Part shown: piece by piece, positions 1 through 10,146 of the stretch | Numbering within the stretch: position 1 is the stretch's first letter | Layout: every line of letters starts with the position of its first letter | Assembly: GCF_013337185.1 (NCBI RefSeq) | Contig: NZ_SWDE01000003.1 | Location: forward strand, 62,001-126,000 | From: Serratia proteamaculans | GTDB taxonomy: Bacteria; Pseudomonadota; Gammaproteobacteria; Enterobacterales; Enterobacteriaceae | Direction of reading: 5' to 3' | Length of the DNA stretch: 64,000 nt | Notes under the pieces: model-generated | What the model was told of the DNA's origin: nothing | Database searches by the model: none | Seen by the model: only the letters and a program-made list of their open reading frames with translations | Program-made: the position numbers and the translations under genes

Positions 1-243
1 AACGGCGGCATCCGTTTAGGCAAACCGGCCGAAACCATTCGCCTCGGCGATGTAGTCAGGGCGTTAGAGCCGCTTTCACTGGTTAACTGCAACAGTAATT
101 TCTGCCACATAACCCCTGCGTGCCGCCTGAAACAGGTGCTGCAACAGGGCGTACAGAATTTCCTTGAAGAGCTGGACAGCCACACGTTGGCCGATATGGT
201 CGAAGACAATCCATCGCTCTACAAGCTATTGCTTGTCGAATAA
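1..243 (+). CDS. nsrR: Nitric-oxide-sensing transcriptional repressor NsrR (C-terminal part)
   Basis: The reading frame is open from the first base and ends at a TAA, giving the last 80 residues of an Rrf2-family repressor; the start lies outside the window. The three cysteines that hold the NO-sensitive iron-sulfur cluster are visible with spacing C-x4-C-x5-C (within [13 protein letters not shown]), the same spacing as C91, C96 and C102 of E. coli NsrR. The family represses NO-detoxification genes until NO attacks the cluster. Location directly before rnr and rlmB is the usual enterobacterial arrangement, in which nsrR is the first gene of the operon. Confidence 0.93.
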   Translation, partial: NGGIRLGKPAETIRLGDVVRALEPLSLVNCNSNFCHITPACRLKQVLQQGVQNFLEELDSHTLADMVEDNPSLYKLLLVE

Positions 244-302
244 AGCGTCGCTGAGAAGACAAGGCTCAGCGGCACCCTGCTGATGACAACGGAGGAACCG
301 CA

Positions 303-2789
303 ATGTCACAAGATCCATTCCTGGAACGAGAAGCAGAAAAATATGAATCCCCAATCCCGAGCCGTGAATTCATTCTGGCCCATCTGGCGAAAAGAGAAAC
401 GCCGGCCAGCCGCGAAGAGCTGGCCAAAGAGCTGAATTTAACCGGTGAAGAGCCGTTAGAAGCGTTGCGTCGCCGTCTGCGTGCGATGGAACGCGACGGT
501 CAGTTAATATTTACCCGCCGCCAGTGCTATGCGCTGCCGGAACGTCTTGATTTGCTGCGCGGTACCGTTATCGGCCACCGTGATGGCTTTGGTTTCCTGC
601 GTATTGAAGGCAGTAAAGACGACCTGTATCTGTCAGCCGAGCAGATGAAAATGGCAATCCACGGTGATGTGGTGCTGGCACAGGCAATGGCTGCAGATCG
701 CAAGGGCCGCCGTGAAGCGCGTATCGTCCGTGTGCTGGTACCGAAAACCAGCCAAATCGTCGGTCGTTTCTTTATGGATGCCGGTACCGGCTTTGTGGTG
801 CCGGACGACAGCCGCCTGAGCTTCGATATCCTGATCCCGGCCGAAGCCGCCAGCGGCGCGCGCATGGGCTTTATGGTGGTGGTTGAGCTGACCCAGCGTC
901 CGACCCGCCGTACCAAGGCAGTGGGCAAGATCGTTGAGATCCTCGGCGATAAAATGGGAACCAGCATGGCGGTGGATATCGCTCTGCGCACCCATGAGAT
1001 CCCGCATGTTTGGCCGCCACAGGTGGAAAAGCAGGTTGCCGATCTCAGCGAACAGGTACCGGAAGCCGCCAAGAAAGGCCGTGTCGATCTGCGCCAGTTG
1101 CCTTTGGTGACTATTGACGGCGAAGATGCGCGCGATTTCGATGACGCGGTTTACTGTGAGAAAAAACGCGGCGGCGGTTGGCGCCTGTGGGTAGCTATTG
1201 CCGACGTCAGTTACTATGTGCGTCCGCGTACTGCGCTGGATGACGAAGCGCGCAACCGTGCTACCTCGGTGTACTTCCCTTCGGAGGTTATCCCGATGCT
1301 GCCGGAAGTACTGTCCAACGGCCTGTGTTCGCTTAATCCGCAGGTTGACCGCCTCTGTATGGTGTGCGAGATGACTATCTCCGCCCAGGGGCGTCTGTCG
1401 ACGGCCAAATTCTATGAAGCGGTAATGAGCTCTCATGCCCGTTTAACCTACAACAAAGTCTGGCACATCTTGCAGGGCGATCAGGAGCTGCGTGAGCATT
1501 ATCACCCGCTGGTCAAGCACCTGGAAGAGCTGCACACCATGTACAAGGTGTTGGATCAGGCGCGCGCCGAACGTGGCGGTATTGCTTTCGAAACCGAAGA
1601 AGCCAAGTTTATCTTCAACGCCGAACGCCGTATTGAACGTGTTGAGCCAACGGTGCGTAACGACGCCCACAAACTGATCGAAGAGTGCATGATCATGGCG
1701 AACGTTGCCGCGGCACGCTTCGTTGAGAAGAATAACGAGCCGGCGCTGTTCCGCGTGCATGACCGTCCAAGTGACGATCATATTACTGCCTTGCGCAGCG
1801 TGTTGGGCGAGCTGGGTCTGACGCTGGGCGGCGGTAACAAGCCGCAGCCGAAGGACTACGCCACCTTGATGGATGAAGTGTCCGAACGTCCTGACCATGA
1901 AATGCTGCAAACCATGCTGCTGCGTTCCATGAAACAGGCGGTCTACGATCCGGAAAACCGGGGCCACTTTGGTCTGGCGCTGGCTTCTTACGGCCACTTC
2001 ACCTCACCGATCCGTCGTTATCCGGATCTGGCGATGCACCGCGCGATCAAATATCAGTTGGCTAAAGAGCACGGTGAGCCGAAAGAGCGCTGGACGCCGA
2101 CCGGTGGCTGGCACAGCGAGTTTGAAGAAATGCTGCAGCTGGGCGAGCACTGTTCGATGGCCGAGCGCCGTGCTGATGAAGCGACGCGTAACGTTGCCGA
2201 CTGGCTGAAATGCGACTTTATGCAGGATCACGTCGGGGAAGTGTTCAGCGGTATTATTGCCAGCGTGACCGGCTTTGGTTTCTTCGTCCGCCTGAACGAT
2301 CTGTTTATCGACGGTCTGGTGCACGTATCATCGCTGGATAATGACTATTATCGCTACGATAATATCGGTCAGCGTCTGATTGGCGAATCCTCCGGCGTGG
2401 TTTATCGCCTGGGTGATACGGTGGAGATCCGCGTTGAAGCGGTGCATATGGACGAGCGTAAAATCGACTTCGCTCTGGTCTCCAGCACTCGCAAACCGCG
2501 TGGTGAAGGCAAAACCGAACGCGATCGAGCCAAGAATGGTGGCCAACGCACCCTGCGTGGTGGGGCTGGCGCAGGCCGCACTTCTGCGCCACGCAAACGT
2601 CGTGGTGGCAAAGCGCCCGCCAATTTTGAGCCTGACAGCGCCTTCCGTAAAGACGAAGCCAAACCCGCTGACAAGGTGAAGAAAGACAAAAAGGCGAAAG
2701 CCAAGAAAGTGTCCGACAAAACCCGGAAAATAGCGTCGGCGACCAAGGCCAAACGCGCCGGCAAGAAGAAAGGTGCTGAGCAGGCTTAA
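303..2789 (+). CDS. rnr: Ribonuclease R, 3'-5' exoribonuclease
   Basis: The 828-residue protein degrades structured RNA and takes part in rRNA quality control and tmRNA-linked decay. Order of parts: N-terminal helix-turn-helix (about 20-85), two cold-shock OB folds (about 90-245), the RNB catalytic domain (about 260-600), an S1 domain (about 645-725) and a lysine/arginine-rich tail. The metal-binding aspartates lie in [11 protein letters not shown] at residues 272-282, so D272, D278, D280 and D281 match the known E. coli catalytic set. It is slightly longer than the E. coli protein (813), the difference lying mainly in the basic tail. A strong GGAGG lies 10 bases before the ATG. The gene sits between nsrR and rlmB, probably in one operon. 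Confidence 0.98.
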   Translation: MSQDPFLEREAEKYESPIPSREFILAHLAKRETPASREELAKELNLTGEEPLEALRRRLRAMERDGQLIFTRRQCYALPERLDLLRGTVIGHRDGFGFLRIEGSKDDLYLSAEQMKMAIHGDVVLAQAMAADRKGRREARIVRVLVPKTSQIVGRFFMDAGTGFVVPDDSRLSFDILIPAEAASGARMGFMVVVELTQRPTRRTKAVGKIVEILGDKMGTSMAVDIALRTHEIPHVWPPQVEKQVADLSEQVPEAAKKGRVDLRQLPLVTIDGEDARDFDDAVYCEKKRGGGWRLWVAIADVSYYVRPRTALDDEARNRATSVYFPSEVIPMLPEVLSNGLCSLNPQVDRLCMVCEMTISAQGRLSTAKFYEAVMSSHARLTYNKVWHILQGDQELREHYHPLVKHLEELHTMYKVLDQARAERGGIAFETEEAKFIFNAERRIERVEPTVRNDAHKLIEECMIMANVAAARFVEKNNEPALFRVHDRPSDDHITALRSVLGELGLTLGGGNKPQPKDYATLMDEVSERPDHEMLQTMLLRSMKQAVYDPENRGHFGLALASYGHFTSPIRRYPDLAMHRAIKYQLAKEHGEPKERWTPTGGWHSEFEEMLQLGEHCSMAERRADEATRNVADWLKCDFMQDHVGEVFSGIIASVTGFGFFVRLNDLFIDGLVHVSSLDNDYYRYDNIGQRLIGESSGVVYRLGDTVEIRVEAVHMDERKIDFALVSSTRKPRGEGKTERDRAKNGGQRTLRGGAGAGRTSAPRKRRGGKAPANFEPDSAFRKDEAKPADKVKKDKKAKAKKVSDKTRKIASATKAKRAGKKKGAEQA

Positions 2790-2848
2790 GCTGCCACACG
2801 TCATTATCACCGGCTGGCATACGCCAGCCGCACAGTTAAAAGAGCATC

Positions 2849-3580
2849 ATGAGCGAAATTATTTACGGTATTCATGCCGTCAAGGCCCTGTTAGATAACG
2901 ATCCGCAACGCTTCCTTGAAGTGTTTATCCTCAAAGGGCGTGACGATCGCCGCTTGCAGCCGCTGATCGCGGAGCTGGAAGCGACCGGCATTGTTATCCA
3001 GGTGGCTAACCGCCAGTGGCTGGATGAGAAGGTCGAGGGCGCGGTGCATCAGGGGATTATCGCCCGGGTGCGCGAAGGGCGTCAGTATCAGGAAAACGAT
3101 TTGCCGGCGCTGCTGGAAAGCGTGGATACACCATTCCTGTTGGTGTTGGACGGCGTGACCGACCCGCACAACCTCGGCGCCTGCCTTCGCAGTGCCGATG
3201 CGGCCGGTGTACATGCGGTGATCGTCCCGCGCGATCGCTCTGCCCAGTTGAATGCGACTGCCAAGAAAGTGGCCTGCGGCGCGGCGGAAAACGTTCCGTT
3301 GATTCGCGTCACCAACCTGGCGCGCACCCTGCGTTTGTTGCAGGAAATGAACGTCTGGGTCGTCGGCACGGCCGGCGAAGCCGATCACACTTTGTTCCAG
3401 AGCAAAATGACTGGCCCAATGGCGCTGGTGATGGGGGCAGAAGGTGAAGGTATGCGTCGTCTGACTCGTGAGCACTGTGACGAACTGATCAGCATCCCAA
3501 TGGCCGGGACGGTGTCTTCACTGAACGTTTCAGTCGCCACCGGCATTTGCCTGTTTGAAGCAGTACGTCAGCGCAGTTGA
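2849..3580 (+). CDS. rlmB: 23S rRNA 2'-O-ribose G2251 methyltransferase
   Basis: This 243-residue SpoU-type (SPOUT) methyltransferase uses S-adenosylmethionine to methylate the ribose of G2251 in the ribosomal P-loop. The N-terminal third is the L30e-like RNA-binding domain. The three trefoil-knot motifs follow: [20 protein letters not shown], then [10 protein letters not shown], then [19 protein letters not shown] near the C terminus. Length matches E. coli RlmB (243). It begins 59 bases after rnr and is followed by a strong hairpin, so it probably closes the nsrR-rnr-rlmB unit; the E. coli yjfI-yjfJ-yjfK genes that normally follow are absent. Confidence 0.97.
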   Translation: MSEIIYGIHAVKALLDNDPQRFLEVFILKGRDDRRLQPLIAELEATGIVIQVANRQWLDEKVEGAVHQGIIARVREGRQYQENDLPALLESVDTPFLLVLDGVTDPHNLGACLRSADAAGVHAVIVPRDRSAQLNATAKKVACGAAENVPLIRVTNLARTLRLLQEMNVWVVGTAGEADHTLFQSKMTGPMALVMGAEGEGMRRLTREHCDELISIPMAGTVSSLNVSVATGICLFEAVRQRS

Positions 3581-3589
3581 TTTACTGGT

Positions 3590-3622
3590 AAGGGCGCAGA
3601 ATTTTGCGCCCTTGTTATTTTC
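3590..3622 (+). terminator. Terminator after rlmB
   Basis: Perfect 9-bp stem AAGGGCGCA / TGCGCCCTT with loop GAATTT, ten bases after the rlmB stop, followed by a T-rich tail (GTTATTTTCT). It ends the nsrR-rnr-rlmB unit. Confidence 0.85.
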
Positions 3623-3709
3623 TCAATTCCCACCTTGTGATCTCACCTGCGGCAGAAATCCCCCTGACGACCATACTTACTCCTGACGCTTTTATCAGGG
3701 AGCAAGCCG

Positions 3710-5344
3710 ATGGTCTGGAATACACACACCGTTTTTAATCAGCCGAAGCCGCTGGGGAACAGCAATCTTTTCCTGTCCGATACGCCACTGCATGAGGCGA
3801 TACAGCGCGAGCAGGCCGGTTGGGATGTGGAAGTGCTGGCCTCGTTGGGGCAGCAATTGGGTACCCAGGAATCGCTGGAGCTGGGGCGATTGGCCAATGC
3901 CAACCCGCCGGAGCTGCTGCGTTATGATGCCACCGGCCAGCGGTTGGACGACGTCCGTTTCCATCCCGCCTGGCATATTTTAATGCAAGGCTTGATCGCC
4001 AACCGTGTGCATAACCTGCCGTGGCAGGAAGATGCCCGCATTGGCTCGTTTGTGGCGCGCGCCGCGCGTTTTGTGCTGCATGCTCAGGTCGAAGCCGGCA
4101 CCTTGTGCCCGGTGACCATGACCTTTGGCGCTATCCCACTGCTGCAACGTTCTCTGCCGGCAGAATTCCAATCCTGGTTAACGCCGCTGTTATCCGATCG
4201 TTACGATGCGCATGTGCTGCCCGGCGGACAAAAGCGCGGCTTGCTGATTGGCATGGGCATGACCGAAAAGCAGGGCGGTTCCGACGTGTTGAGTAATACC
4301 ACCACGGCAACCCCGCTGGCTGCCCGTGGCCCGGGGGAGGCATACCGACTGGTGGGGCATAAATGGTTCTTCTCGGTGCCGCAAAGCGATGCGCATCTGG
4401 TGCTGGCACAGGCCGAAGGAGGGCTGTCGTGCTTCTTCCTGCCGCGCATTTTGCCGGATGGCACCCGTAATGCCATACGCCTGGAGCGGCTGAAGGATAA
4501 ACTGGGCAATCGTTCCAACGCCAGCGGTGAGGTTGAGTTTCAGGACGCCAGCGTCTGGCTGGTGGGCGAGGAAGGGGATGGCGTGCGGCATATCCTGAAA
4601 ATGGGCGGCCTGACGCGCTTTGACTGTGCGTTGGGCAGCCACGGATTGATGCGACGTGGTCTATCGGTGGCGTTGTACCACGCTCTGCAACGGCAGGCAT
4701 TCGGCAAACCCTTGATCGAACAACCGATGATGCGTCAGGTGTTGGCACGGATGGCGCTGCGGCTGGAGGGACAAACGGCGGCCTTGATGCGTCTGGCGCG
4801 TGCCTATGACAGCACGGGGACCGGGGCACCACTGGAGCAGGCGCTGTGTCGGGTAGTAACTCCGGCGGCGAAGTTTGAAGTCTGCCGACAGGGGATTCCT
4901 TTTATCGGTGAAGCGATGGAGGCGCTGGGCGGCATCGGCTACTGCGAAGAGAGTGAACTGCCGCGGCTGTACCGTGAAATGCCGGTGAACAGCATTTGGG
5001 AAGGTTCCGGCAATATCATGTGTCTGGACGTGATGCGGGCCTGGGGAAAGCTGCCGGTGGTACAGGAGGCCCTGGAGCTTGAATTTGGTGAGGTCAGGGG
5101 ACAGAACCGCCACTTTGATCGCCAGTGGCGGCAGTTGCTCCAGTTGATGCGCAAGCCCCAGGAGGAGCAGGGACGGGCAGTCACCGGCGCGTTATTCAAT
5201 CTGTTCGCTGCGGCGCAGCTTCTGCGCTACAGTTCACCGCCGTTAGCGGAAGCCTGGTGCCAAATGATGCTCGATACCCGTGGTGAGCGAACATTACCAG
5301 ACCGTCTGTGCGAGACGTTGTTTGCCCGAGCGATGGGAGGCTAG
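3710..5344 (+). CDS. aidB: Acyl-CoA dehydrogenase-like alkylation-response protein AidB
   Basis: The 544-residue flavoprotein of the acyl-CoA dehydrogenase superfamily is collinear with E. coli AidB from its first residues (MVWNTHTVFNQP, ESLELGRLANANPPELLRYD) to the end. AidB binds FAD and double-stranded DNA and belongs to the Ada regulon; its exact chemistry in protecting DNA from alkylation is not settled. The FAD/substrate region is visible around TEKQGGSDVLSNTT, with a flavin-contact segment near EAMEALGGIGYCEESELPRLYREMPVNS. The start follows a GGGAG about 11 bases upstream. No ada gene is in the window. It stands alone after the rlmB terminator. Confidence 0.95.
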   Translation: MVWNTHTVFNQPKPLGNSNLFLSDTPLHEAIQREQAGWDVEVLASLGQQLGTQESLELGRLANANPPELLRYDATGQRLDDVRFHPAWHILMQGLIANRVHNLPWQEDARIGSFVARAARFVLHAQVEAGTLCPVTMTFGAIPLLQRSLPAEFQSWLTPLLSDRYDAHVLPGGQKRGLLIGMGMTEKQGGSDVLSNTTTATPLAARGPGEAYRLVGHKWFFSVPQSDAHLVLAQAEGGLSCFFLPRILPDGTRNAIRLERLKDKLGNRSNASGEVEFQDASVWLVGEEGDGVRHILKMGGLTRFDCALGSHGLMRRGLSVALYHALQRQAFGKPLIEQPMMRQVLARMALRLEGQTAALMRLARAYDSTGTGAPLEQALCRVVTPAAKFEVCRQGIPFIGEAMEALGGIGYCEESELPRLYREMPVNSIWEGSGNIMCLDVMRAWGKLPVVQEALELEFGEVRGQNRHFDRQWRQLLQLMRKPQEEQGRAVTGALFNLFAAAQLLRYSSPPLAEAWCQMMLDTRGERTLPDRLCETLFARAMGG

Positions 5345-5431
5345 GGAAAACAGTGGCGCTGCAGCGGGAAAAGCTTTTTAATTCAGCACTTGGCCCGTAA
5401 GGGATACTGACCTCTGACCAGGAAACATGAC

Positions 5432-5830
5432 ATGGATATTCTCAGCGCGTTGGCGGCATTCGCCTCTTATTTCTTCAGTGGCTTTGCCATGGTTCTGGTG
5501 TTCTTGTTTGTCTATACCCGCATTACGCCGCATGACGAATGGGCGTTGATCAAGGCCGACAATCAGTCAGCCGCTTTTGGATTCGTCGGCGCCTGCCTGG
5601 GGTATGTCATCCCGCTGGCCAGCGCGGCGATCAATTCGGTCAGCCTGCTGGATTACCTGCTATGGGGCGTGGTGGCGTTGGTGGTACAACTGCTGCTGTT
5701 TACGGCGGTGAAAATCTATATGCCGCGCATCAGCGACAAGATTGAGTCCAATCACGTCGCCGCCGGGATTTTCCTGGGGGGCGTGTCAATCAGTGGCGGC
5801 ATACTGAATGCGGCCTGCATGACCTACTAA
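5432..5830 (+). CDS. yjfL: DUF350 inner-membrane protein (YjfL-like)
   Basis: The 132-residue hydrophobic protein has four predicted membrane segments (about 5-28, 47-70, 76-97 and 109-130) with a short polar loop TPHDEWALIKADN between the first two, typical of the UPF0719/DUF350 family. Length equals E. coli YjfL (132). The biochemical function is unknown; family members are often found with YjfI/J/K/M/C genes, which are missing here. An AGGA lies 9 bases before the ATG. Its TAA overlaps the stop codon of the convergent yjfN by three bases, so transcription from the two sides must collide or read through. Confidence 0.85.
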   Translation: MDILSALAAFASYFFSGFAMVLVFLFVYTRITPHDEWALIKADNQSAAFGFVGACLGYVIPLASAAINSVSLLDYLLWGVVALVVQLLLFTAVKIYMPRISDKIESNHVAAGIFLGGVSISGGILNAACMTY

Positions 5831-6102
5831 AGATAGAGTATTGCAAAGGCGCGCCAGCCGGGCTGATGCGCCTGTTCTTCCATCCGCAAGATCCGGTAAT
5901 AACTCGCCCCATGCTCATCTGCCTTGCGGGCAATCAATTGTTCTACATCCTGAGGTGAGCCGGACAGATTATTCAGAGTGATTTGTGCAATTTCGCTGAG
6001 GGGCGTAACGCGGTCTGCGGGGGCCAATTCAGCGGACTGGGCGCTGGTGCTGAGTAACCCCATCGAAAGCAGGAGGGCGGTGAGTGCGGCGGAGCGTGTC
6101 AT
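5827..6102 (-). CDS. yjfN: Small secreted DUF1471 protein YjfN
   Basis: The 91-residue protein has a signal peptide (TALLLSMGLLSTSAQSA, cleavage near residue 24) followed by one DUF1471 (YhcN/BhsA) domain with the family signature SGSPQDVEQLIARKADEHGASYYRI and the terminal AILYL strand. It is collinear with E. coli YjfN (also 91 residues), reported to activate the periplasmic protease DegP. It lies downstream of bsmA on the same strand, 122 bases away, and could share its transcript. I am sure of the family and fairly sure of the orthology from gene order between aidB and yjfP. Confidence 0.88.
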   Translation of the reverse strand: MTRSAALTALLLSMGLLSTSAQSAELAPADRVTPLSEIAQITLNNLSGSPQDVEQLIARKADEHGASYYRILRMEEQAHQPGWRAFAILYL

Positions 6103-6224
6103 GGCGTTCCCCTTGGTTGGATCCTGGACTCACGCCCGCAGGCTGCGGCGCGCTGACCGCCAGTGTGCAACAGCCAACTTCAGTCTGTGCAAAGCCAATG
6201 TAAATCTTATTAAAACTCCAGAGT

Positions 6225-6533
6225 TTACCGGTACAGGATCGCCTGCGAATACCACTGGCCGGGCACCACGGTTTCACTGTTCATCATGATCATGTAATAG
6301 CGTGCGCCGCTGGCGTTGGCTTTCTTCTGAATTTCCGCTTCCACATCCATCGGACTGCCGCGGACCAGGGCGCTGGTGGTGCCCATTTTCACCAGACTGC
6401 CGGTTTGTGCCCGGGTTATCTCTTGCGCCTGGCCAGTGGGTGCCGGCGGGGCTTTCGGCGTCGTGGTCATCATGCCACAGGCACTAAGCAACGTGACCAG
6501 TGTCAGGGGCAGCAGCAGGTGGGAAAGTTTCAT
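6225..6533 (-). CDS. bsmA: Biofilm stress lipoprotein BsmA (DUF1471)
   Basis: The chosen start gives 102 residues beginning MKLSHLLLPL, with a clear lipoprotein signal ending LLSAC-G (lipidated Cys19). The mature part holds one DUF1471 domain (MDVEAEIQKKANASGARYYMI ending in AILYR). E. coli BsmA (YjfO) is a lipoprotein that affects biofilm formation under peroxide and acid stress. A longer in-frame start upstream is rejected, because it would destroy the lipoprotein signal and run into yjfP; the chosen ATG has GAGG eight bases upstream. It is divergent from yjfP. Confidence 0.88.
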   Translation of the reverse strand: MKLSHLLLPLTLVTLLSACGMMTTTPKAPPAPTGQAQEITRAQTGSLVKMGTTSALVRGSPMDVEAEIQKKANASGARYYMIMMNSETVVPGQWYSQAILYR

Positions 6534-6659
6534 AGGGACCTCGACAGAGCGGATGGCATGATTTGAGTGTAACCCATTATAAATTGGAACAGATTGGACT
6601 AATGCTATTAAGCTCAAGTTTGCCATTATGAAGGCAAACAGCGACGCGGAGAAAAACGG

Positions 6660-7412
6660 ATGATTGAAATCTATGACGAGCGGGTAGGAGATACTGCGGT
6701 GATCCACGCAGTGCCTGCGGGGCAATATCACCAACCATTGCCGACGGTATTTTTCTACCATGGCTATACCTCGTCGAAAGAAGTGTATGCGTACTTTGCC
6801 TACGCATTAGCCCGGGCAGGGTTTCGTGTAGTACTCCCGGATGCCGATCTGCACGGCGAACGTTTTGATGGCAATGAAGCAAAGCGGTTGGCCAGCTTTT
6901 GGGAGATCCTTCGAGGCAATATTGACGAGTTACCGGCGCTGAAGGCGCACTTTGAACAGCTCGGTCTGATTGCCGAGGGGCGCATCGGCGTGGGGGGCGC
7001 GTCAATGGGCGGCATGACGACATTGGGCGGCTTTGCCCGCTATCCGTGGGTGAAAGCGGCGGCCAGCCTGATGGGGGCCGGTTACTACACCTCGCTGGCA
7101 CAAACGCTGTTCCCGCCGCTGGATGAACGGGGCAATCCTTTGTCGAGCGAGGATTTTGATGCGCGGATTGCCATGCTGGCGGATTACGGCCTGGAGCAGC
7201 AGTTGGAGAAAATTGCCGATCGCCCGTTGCTGCTTTGGCACGGTGAGGCAGATGACCTGGTGCCGGCGGCGGAAAGCCTGCGGCTGGCGACCGAGCTGCG
7301 CCAGAGTGGCTGGGACCGGCAATTGACGTTACTCACTGAGCCGGGAGTCAAGCACCGCATTACGCCACAGGCGCTCAGTGCCACCGCTGATTTCTTTGCG
7401 AGAACGCTGTAA
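6660..7412 (+). CDS. yjfP: Alpha/beta-hydrolase esterase YjfP
   Basis: The 250-residue alpha/beta hydrolase has the nucleophile in GGASMGGMTT (Ser115), a likely acid in WHGEADDLVPA and the histidine in GVKHRI near the C terminus, so the catalytic triad is complete. It matches E. coli YjfP, a carboxylesterase active on short acyl esters in vitro; the natural substrate is unknown. No signal peptide is present, so it acts in the cytosol. A GGAG nine bases before the ATG supports the start. It is divergent from bsmA, and the 126 bases between them must hold both promoters. Confidence 0.9.
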   Translation: MIEIYDERVGDTAVIHAVPAGQYHQPLPTVFFYHGYTSSKEVYAYFAYALARAGFRVVLPDADLHGERFDGNEAKRLASFWEILRGNIDELPALKAHFEQLGLIAEGRIGVGGASMGGMTTLGGFARYPWVKAAASLMGAGYYTSLAQTLFPPLDERGNPLSSEDFDARIAMLADYGLEQQLEKIADRPLLLWHGEADDLVPAAESLRLATELRQSGWDRQLTLLTEPGVKHRITPQALSATADFFARTL

Positions 7413-7438
7413 AAAAAGCCCCCTGCAGGCAGGGGGCT
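7411..7438 (-). terminator. Terminator for yjfY
   Basis: 8-bp stem AGCCCCCT / AGGGGGCT with loop GCAGGC. The T-run lies on the minus strand (seven A on the plus strand at 7411-7417, next to the yjfP stop), so it mainly ends the yjfY transcript; it may also help end yjfP. Confidence 0.8.
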
Positions 7439-7506
7439 GATAGTGACTTTCGCAGTTTGATTTACTGTTTTAGGCGCGAGTTGCTTCCCTGGTACTGCAT
7501 TTTCAC

Positions 7507-7773
7507 TTAGCGATACAGTTCGGCGCTGACGTGGATGGTGCTGTTGTTTTCAGGCTCATGCAGGGCAATGATCCGATAGGCGGTAGCACCGCGCTGGTCG
7601 GCTATCTTGCTCACCTGGCTGGTGGCGTCATCCGGGGAGACCACATTCTGGTTTAGCGTGACGAATCCAACGCTCTGACGTTGATCTGCCTGGTGTGAGG
7701 TGATTTCTGTCGCAGCCATGACGTTGGCAGAAAACAGTAAAGCAATGGCGGTAGCGATGGTGATGTGTTTCAT
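7507..7773 (-). CDS. yjfY: Small secreted DUF1471 protein YjfY
   Basis: The 88-residue protein starts with a signal peptide (TIATAIALLFSANVMA, cleavage before ATEITS) and carries one DUF1471 domain ending SAELYR. It resembles E. coli YjfY, which also sits just before rpsF. The function of YjfY is unknown; relatives are induced by stress and act in the envelope. It is one of five DUF1471 genes in the first 30 kb. Terminated by the hairpin at 7411-7438. Confidence 0.85.
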   Translation of the reverse strand: MKHITIATAIALLFSANVMAATEITSHQADQRQSVGFVTLNQNVVSPDDATSQVSKIADQRGATAYRIIALHEPENNSTIHVSAELYR

Positions 7774-8100
7774 AAGTACCTCTCTTAACTGTTTGCTTCA
7801 ACGGCCTGACAGCGGGTGCCAGTGCAGCAAAAAGTTATTTATATGTATTGAATAACCTCAAATCTTTTTCGTCGCGCTGTCTGCGGCGGATAACTACAAT
7901 TTTAGACCTTCCGGCAGGATTAAAAAGGCCGTCATTTTGATAGCCTCTTTCAAAAAAAATGAATGAAATTCACGCGTCAGTGATGATTTTATTGAGAGAT
8001 TTTTTGAACTGATGGATTTGTGTACATAGGTTTTACTGACAGCAAATCGTGCTATTTACGCATCCGCTTCGCATTACCGATAATAAGCCCCCTTCGACCC
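7774..8100. other. Intergenic region between yjfY and the rpsF promoter
   Basis: About 330 bases, AT-rich, with no convincing coding frame. It must hold the minus-strand yjfY promoter; the rpsF promoter follows directly. A short frame starting near 8020 has no ribosome-binding site or recognisable protein and is not called. Confidence 0.6.
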
Positions 8101-8129
8101 TTGAGTTTTTCAGCCTGCGCAAGTATGAT
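8101..8129 (+). promoter_or_regulatory. Sigma-70 promoter of the rpsF operon
   Basis: TTGAGT at 8101-8106, a 17-base spacer, then TATGAT at 8124-8129. Transcription would start near 8136, giving a leader of about 95 bases before rpsF. Confidence 0.75.
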
Positions 8130-8165
8130 TACGCGTCATTTTTTCAGCCGCACACACATACACGT

Positions 8166-8629
<464 letters not shown>

Positions 8630-8635
8630 TTTACC

Positions 8636-9185
<550 letters not shown>

Positions 9186-9224
9186 TCGGCCGCCGTCTAT
9201 TAACGACTTTAAGAGGATAAGGTA

Positions 9225-9677
9225 ATGCAAGTTATTCTGCTTGATAAAGTAGCAAACCTGGGCAGCCTGGGTGATCAAGTTAACGTTAAAGCGGGCTACG
9301 CCCGTAACTTCCTGGTACCACAGGGCAAAGCTGTTCCTGCTACCAAGAAAAACGTAGAGTTCTTCGAAGTTCGCCGTGCAGAACTGGAAGCCAAACTGGC
9401 TGAAATTCTGACTGCTGCTGAAGCTCGCGCAACCAAGATCAACGAACTGGGTTCAGTCACCATCGCGTCTAAATCAGGCGACGAAGGTAAACTGTTCGGC
9501 TCTATCGGCACCCGCGACATCGCTGACGCAGTTACTGCGGCAGGCGTTGAAGTTGCCAAGAGCGAAGTTCGTCTGCCGAATGGCGTTCTGCGTACCACTG
9601 GTGAACACGAAGTTCAGTTCCAGGTACACAGCGACGTATTCGCACAGCTGAATGTAGTTGTGGTAGCAGAAGCTTAA
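9225..9677 (+). CDS. rplI: 50S ribosomal protein L9 (bL9)
   Basis: The 150-residue protein has the L9 layout: an N-terminal rRNA-binding domain ([19 protein letters not shown] with the [13 protein letters not shown] signature at about 24-36), a long connecting helix rich in alanine and glutamate, and a C-terminal globular domain. It helps maintain reading frame. An AAGAGGATAAGG site precedes the ATG. Last gene of the operon, followed by a strong terminator. Confidence 0.98.
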   Translation: MQVILLDKVANLGSLGDQVNVKAGYARNFLVPQGKAVPATKKNVEFFEVRRAELEAKLAEILTAAEARATKINELGSVTIASKSGDEGKLFGSIGTRDIADAVTAAGVEVAKSEVRLPNGVLRTTGEHEVQFQVHSDVFAQLNVVVVAEA

Positions 9678-9697
9678 TCGCTGCTGCTCGCCAAGTT

Positions 9698-9730
9698 AAA
9701 ACGCCAGCCTCGTGCTGGCGTTTTGCTTTT
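9698..9730 (+). terminator. Terminator of the rpsF-rplI operon
   Basis: Stem AAAACGCCAGC / GCTGGCGTTTT with loop CTCGT, followed by GCTTTT; a strong rho-independent terminator 20 bases after rplI. Confidence 0.9.
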
Positions 9731-9786
9731 CTGCGTCCGCTAAATCGCGTTACCCTGTTATCACCTTGAGTGAGGAGCAGCGGCAA

Positions 9787-10146
9787 ATGGCAGAGATTAA
9801 CTTACAGCGTGTGTATGACTTTACTGGCCCGGTGCCGGTGAACTGCTATCTGATTGATCGACTGTGGCCGCGAGGCGTCAGCAAGGAAAGGCTGCAGGGC
9901 GTGCAGTGGTTAAAGCAGGTGGCGCCGGATAACGCACTGCGGCAGTGGTTTCATCAGCACCTTGAGCAGTGGGAAGAGTTTGAAAGCCGCTATCGATGGC
10001 AACTGGCGGAAAATGATGCCTGGCAGCCGTTGGTGGCATTATTACGGCAAGGTCAGCCCCTGACCCTGCTTTATGGCAGTAAAGACGCACAGCACAACCA
10101 GGGCGTCGTGCTGCGCGACTTTCTGTTGGAGCAGTTAGCGGATTAA
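9787..10146 (+). CDS. DUF488 family protein (YeaO-like)
   Basis: The 119-residue soluble protein belongs to the DUF488/YeaO family, seen in RVYDFTGPVPVNCYLIDRLWPRGVSKERL at the N terminus and LTLLYGSKDAQHNQGVVLRDFL near the C terminus. The biochemical role of the family is not established. The chosen ATG is preceded by GAGGAG; an upstream in-frame start is rejected because it falls inside the rplI terminator. It converges on ytfB and overlaps its end by four bases. E. coli has no gene here between rplI and ytfB. Confidence 0.8.
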   Translation: MAEINLQRVYDFTGPVPVNCYLIDRLWPRGVSKERLQGVQWLKQVAPDNALRQWFHQHLEQWEEFESRYRWQLAENDAWQPLVALLRQGQPLTLLYGSKDAQHNQGVVLRDFLLEQLAD

